Of a stretch of DNA of 64,000 bases, positions 63,656 through 64,000 are shown piece after piece; the stretch's first letter is position 1; each line of letters begins with the position of its first letter. Under the pieces are notes generated by a model. That model had not been told where the DNA came from. It made no database searches and saw only the letters and a list, made by a program, of their open reading frames with translations. The translations under genes and the position numbers were made by a program. Origin of the DNA: Thermophagus sp052400625 (lineage in GTDB: Bacteria > Bacteroidota > Bacteroidia > Bacteroidales > Marinilabiliaceae); assembly GCA_052400625.1 (NCBI GenBank), contig JBQTGH010000006.1; one strand, written 5' to 3'.

Positions 63656-64000
63656 ATGACTGTTAATGACATCATCACCGAATTCGGAGCGTATTACCTC
63701 AGGTCGGGACAAAATGCAAACCGGATTAAGCAACTATTGTTGCAACCTTCCGTTACCCCTTCCTACATGACGCCGATAAAAACAGACGACACTATCTTCC
63801 AGATGGCCAAATCTTCAATTTCATCGGTTGTTCAGGGATTTCAAAAGGCATGGACACCAAAAGGAGAAACTAAATTTACGCCCAACAAAATTGAATCTTT
63901 CCATCTGAAAGTAGATGTTGAAGAGTACCCGGACGATCTTGAAGCAACATGGCTTGGGTTCCTAGCTTCAAACAGTGTAAACCGTAAAGAATGGCCTTTT
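63656..64000 (+). CDS. Probable major capsid protein, N-terminal part
   Basis: Open frame of 115 codons running off the window, beginning TVNDIITEFGAYYLRSGQNANRIKQLLLQP. It follows the prohead protease by 24 bases, as capsid genes do, and reads like the N-terminal region of Bacteroidota phage capsid proteins. The call rests mainly on position. Confidence 0.6.
   Translation, partial: MTVNDIITEFGAYYLRSGQNANRIKQLLLQPSVTPSYMTPIKTDDTIFQMAKSSISSVVQGFQKAWTPKGETKFTPNKIESFHLKVDVEEYPDDLEATWLGFLASNSVNRKEWPF

Larger units (their letters stand above)
52892..64000. mobile_element. Temperate prophage (left part; continues beyond the window)
   Basis: Divergent repressor/Cro-like pair, compact early operon with overlapping start/stop codons, primase-helicase, AT-rich control region, then prohead protease and probable capsid genes in a late module. 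The DNA is visibly richer in A/T than the flanking chromosome. There is no integrase, terminase, portal or tail gene in the window, so these must lie to the right or be absent. The left boundary is placed at the repressor; it may be up to 130 bases further left at the tRNA-like remnant. Confidence 0.9.

Noticed and set aside
53343..64000. Mu-like transposable phage
   Set aside because: No MuA/MuB-type transposase lies next to the repressor, where it would be expected. The early region instead encodes a primase-helicase.

Overview
The window reads as a chromosome segment of a member of the Bacteroidota, probably Bacteroidales/Marinilabiliales. Supporting signs are the TAnnTTTG promoter motif upstream of the tRNA pair and other genes, weak ribosome-binding sites, a TonB-dependent receptor with a carboxypeptidase-like N-terminal domain, GldA/GldF/GldG-type ABC genes, a LytS/LytTR two-component pair, a sodium-pumping methylmalonyl-CoA decarboxylase cluster and an HK97-type prophage with Bacteroidota-like early genes. 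The assignment comes from reading the proteins; no database search was possible.

Layout. 0-1.3 kb: tRNA-Gly(GCC) and tRNA-Leu(GAG) behind one promoter and before one terminator, then a helical protein of unknown function. 1.3-4.6 kb: sparse region with a 21-bp tandem repeat, an HTH protein and a beta-barrel-like exported protein. 4.6-16 kb: an unusual cytoplasmic protein with a GH16-like fold that has lost its catalytic glutamates, an SLC13-type carrier, mazG, tag, a cation-chloride-cotransporter-like permease, a DUF202 protein, a carbamate kinase/ornithine carbamoyltransferase pair and a lipoprotein. 16-24 kb: ftsK-lolA, then a gldA-gldF-gldG-DUF4340 operon. 24-29 kb: sodium-translocating decarboxylase operon plus methylmalonyl-CoA epimerase. 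29-35 kb: a 23-bp palindromic repeat array, then a same-strand group of TonB receptor, TPR-like protein, LytS-type kinase and LytTR regulator. 35-42 kb: SDR, thioesterase, dipeptidyl peptidase III, and a TPP-riboswitch-controlled thiamine salvage operon (thiM-thiE-thiD-tenA). 42-52.7 kb: periplasmic trehalase-like glycosidase, pyrBI behind a leader terminator, an RsmI-like methyltransferase, a membrane-NUDIX fusion, phoH-purC, a SulP transporter and a DUF4469-like protein.

52.8-64 kb (runs off the end): a temperate phage. A leftward CI-like repressor faces a rightward Cro-like gene across an operator region with two GTAA-N5-TTAC sites and a perfect 14-bp palindrome. A tightly overlapping early operon follows (LuxR-type regulator, DUF4406, zinc ribbon, small proteins, large primase-helicase). 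Next come small genes, a terminator, an approximately 350-bp AT-rich control region carrying nine TTGTAAT/ATTACAA heptamers, and a late module (unknown protein, Ig-like/lectin-like protein, ClpP-type prohead protease with scaffold tail, start of a probable capsid gene). No integrase, terminase or portal lies inside the window. A tRNA-3'-end-like remnant sits just left of the repressor.

No CRISPR array, complete insertion sequence or rRNA gene was seen. The items I would check first are the glutamate-less GH16-like protein, the pyrB leader hairpin, the phage operator and heptamer array, the phage Ig-like protein, and the 7-, 21- and 23-bp intergenic repeats.
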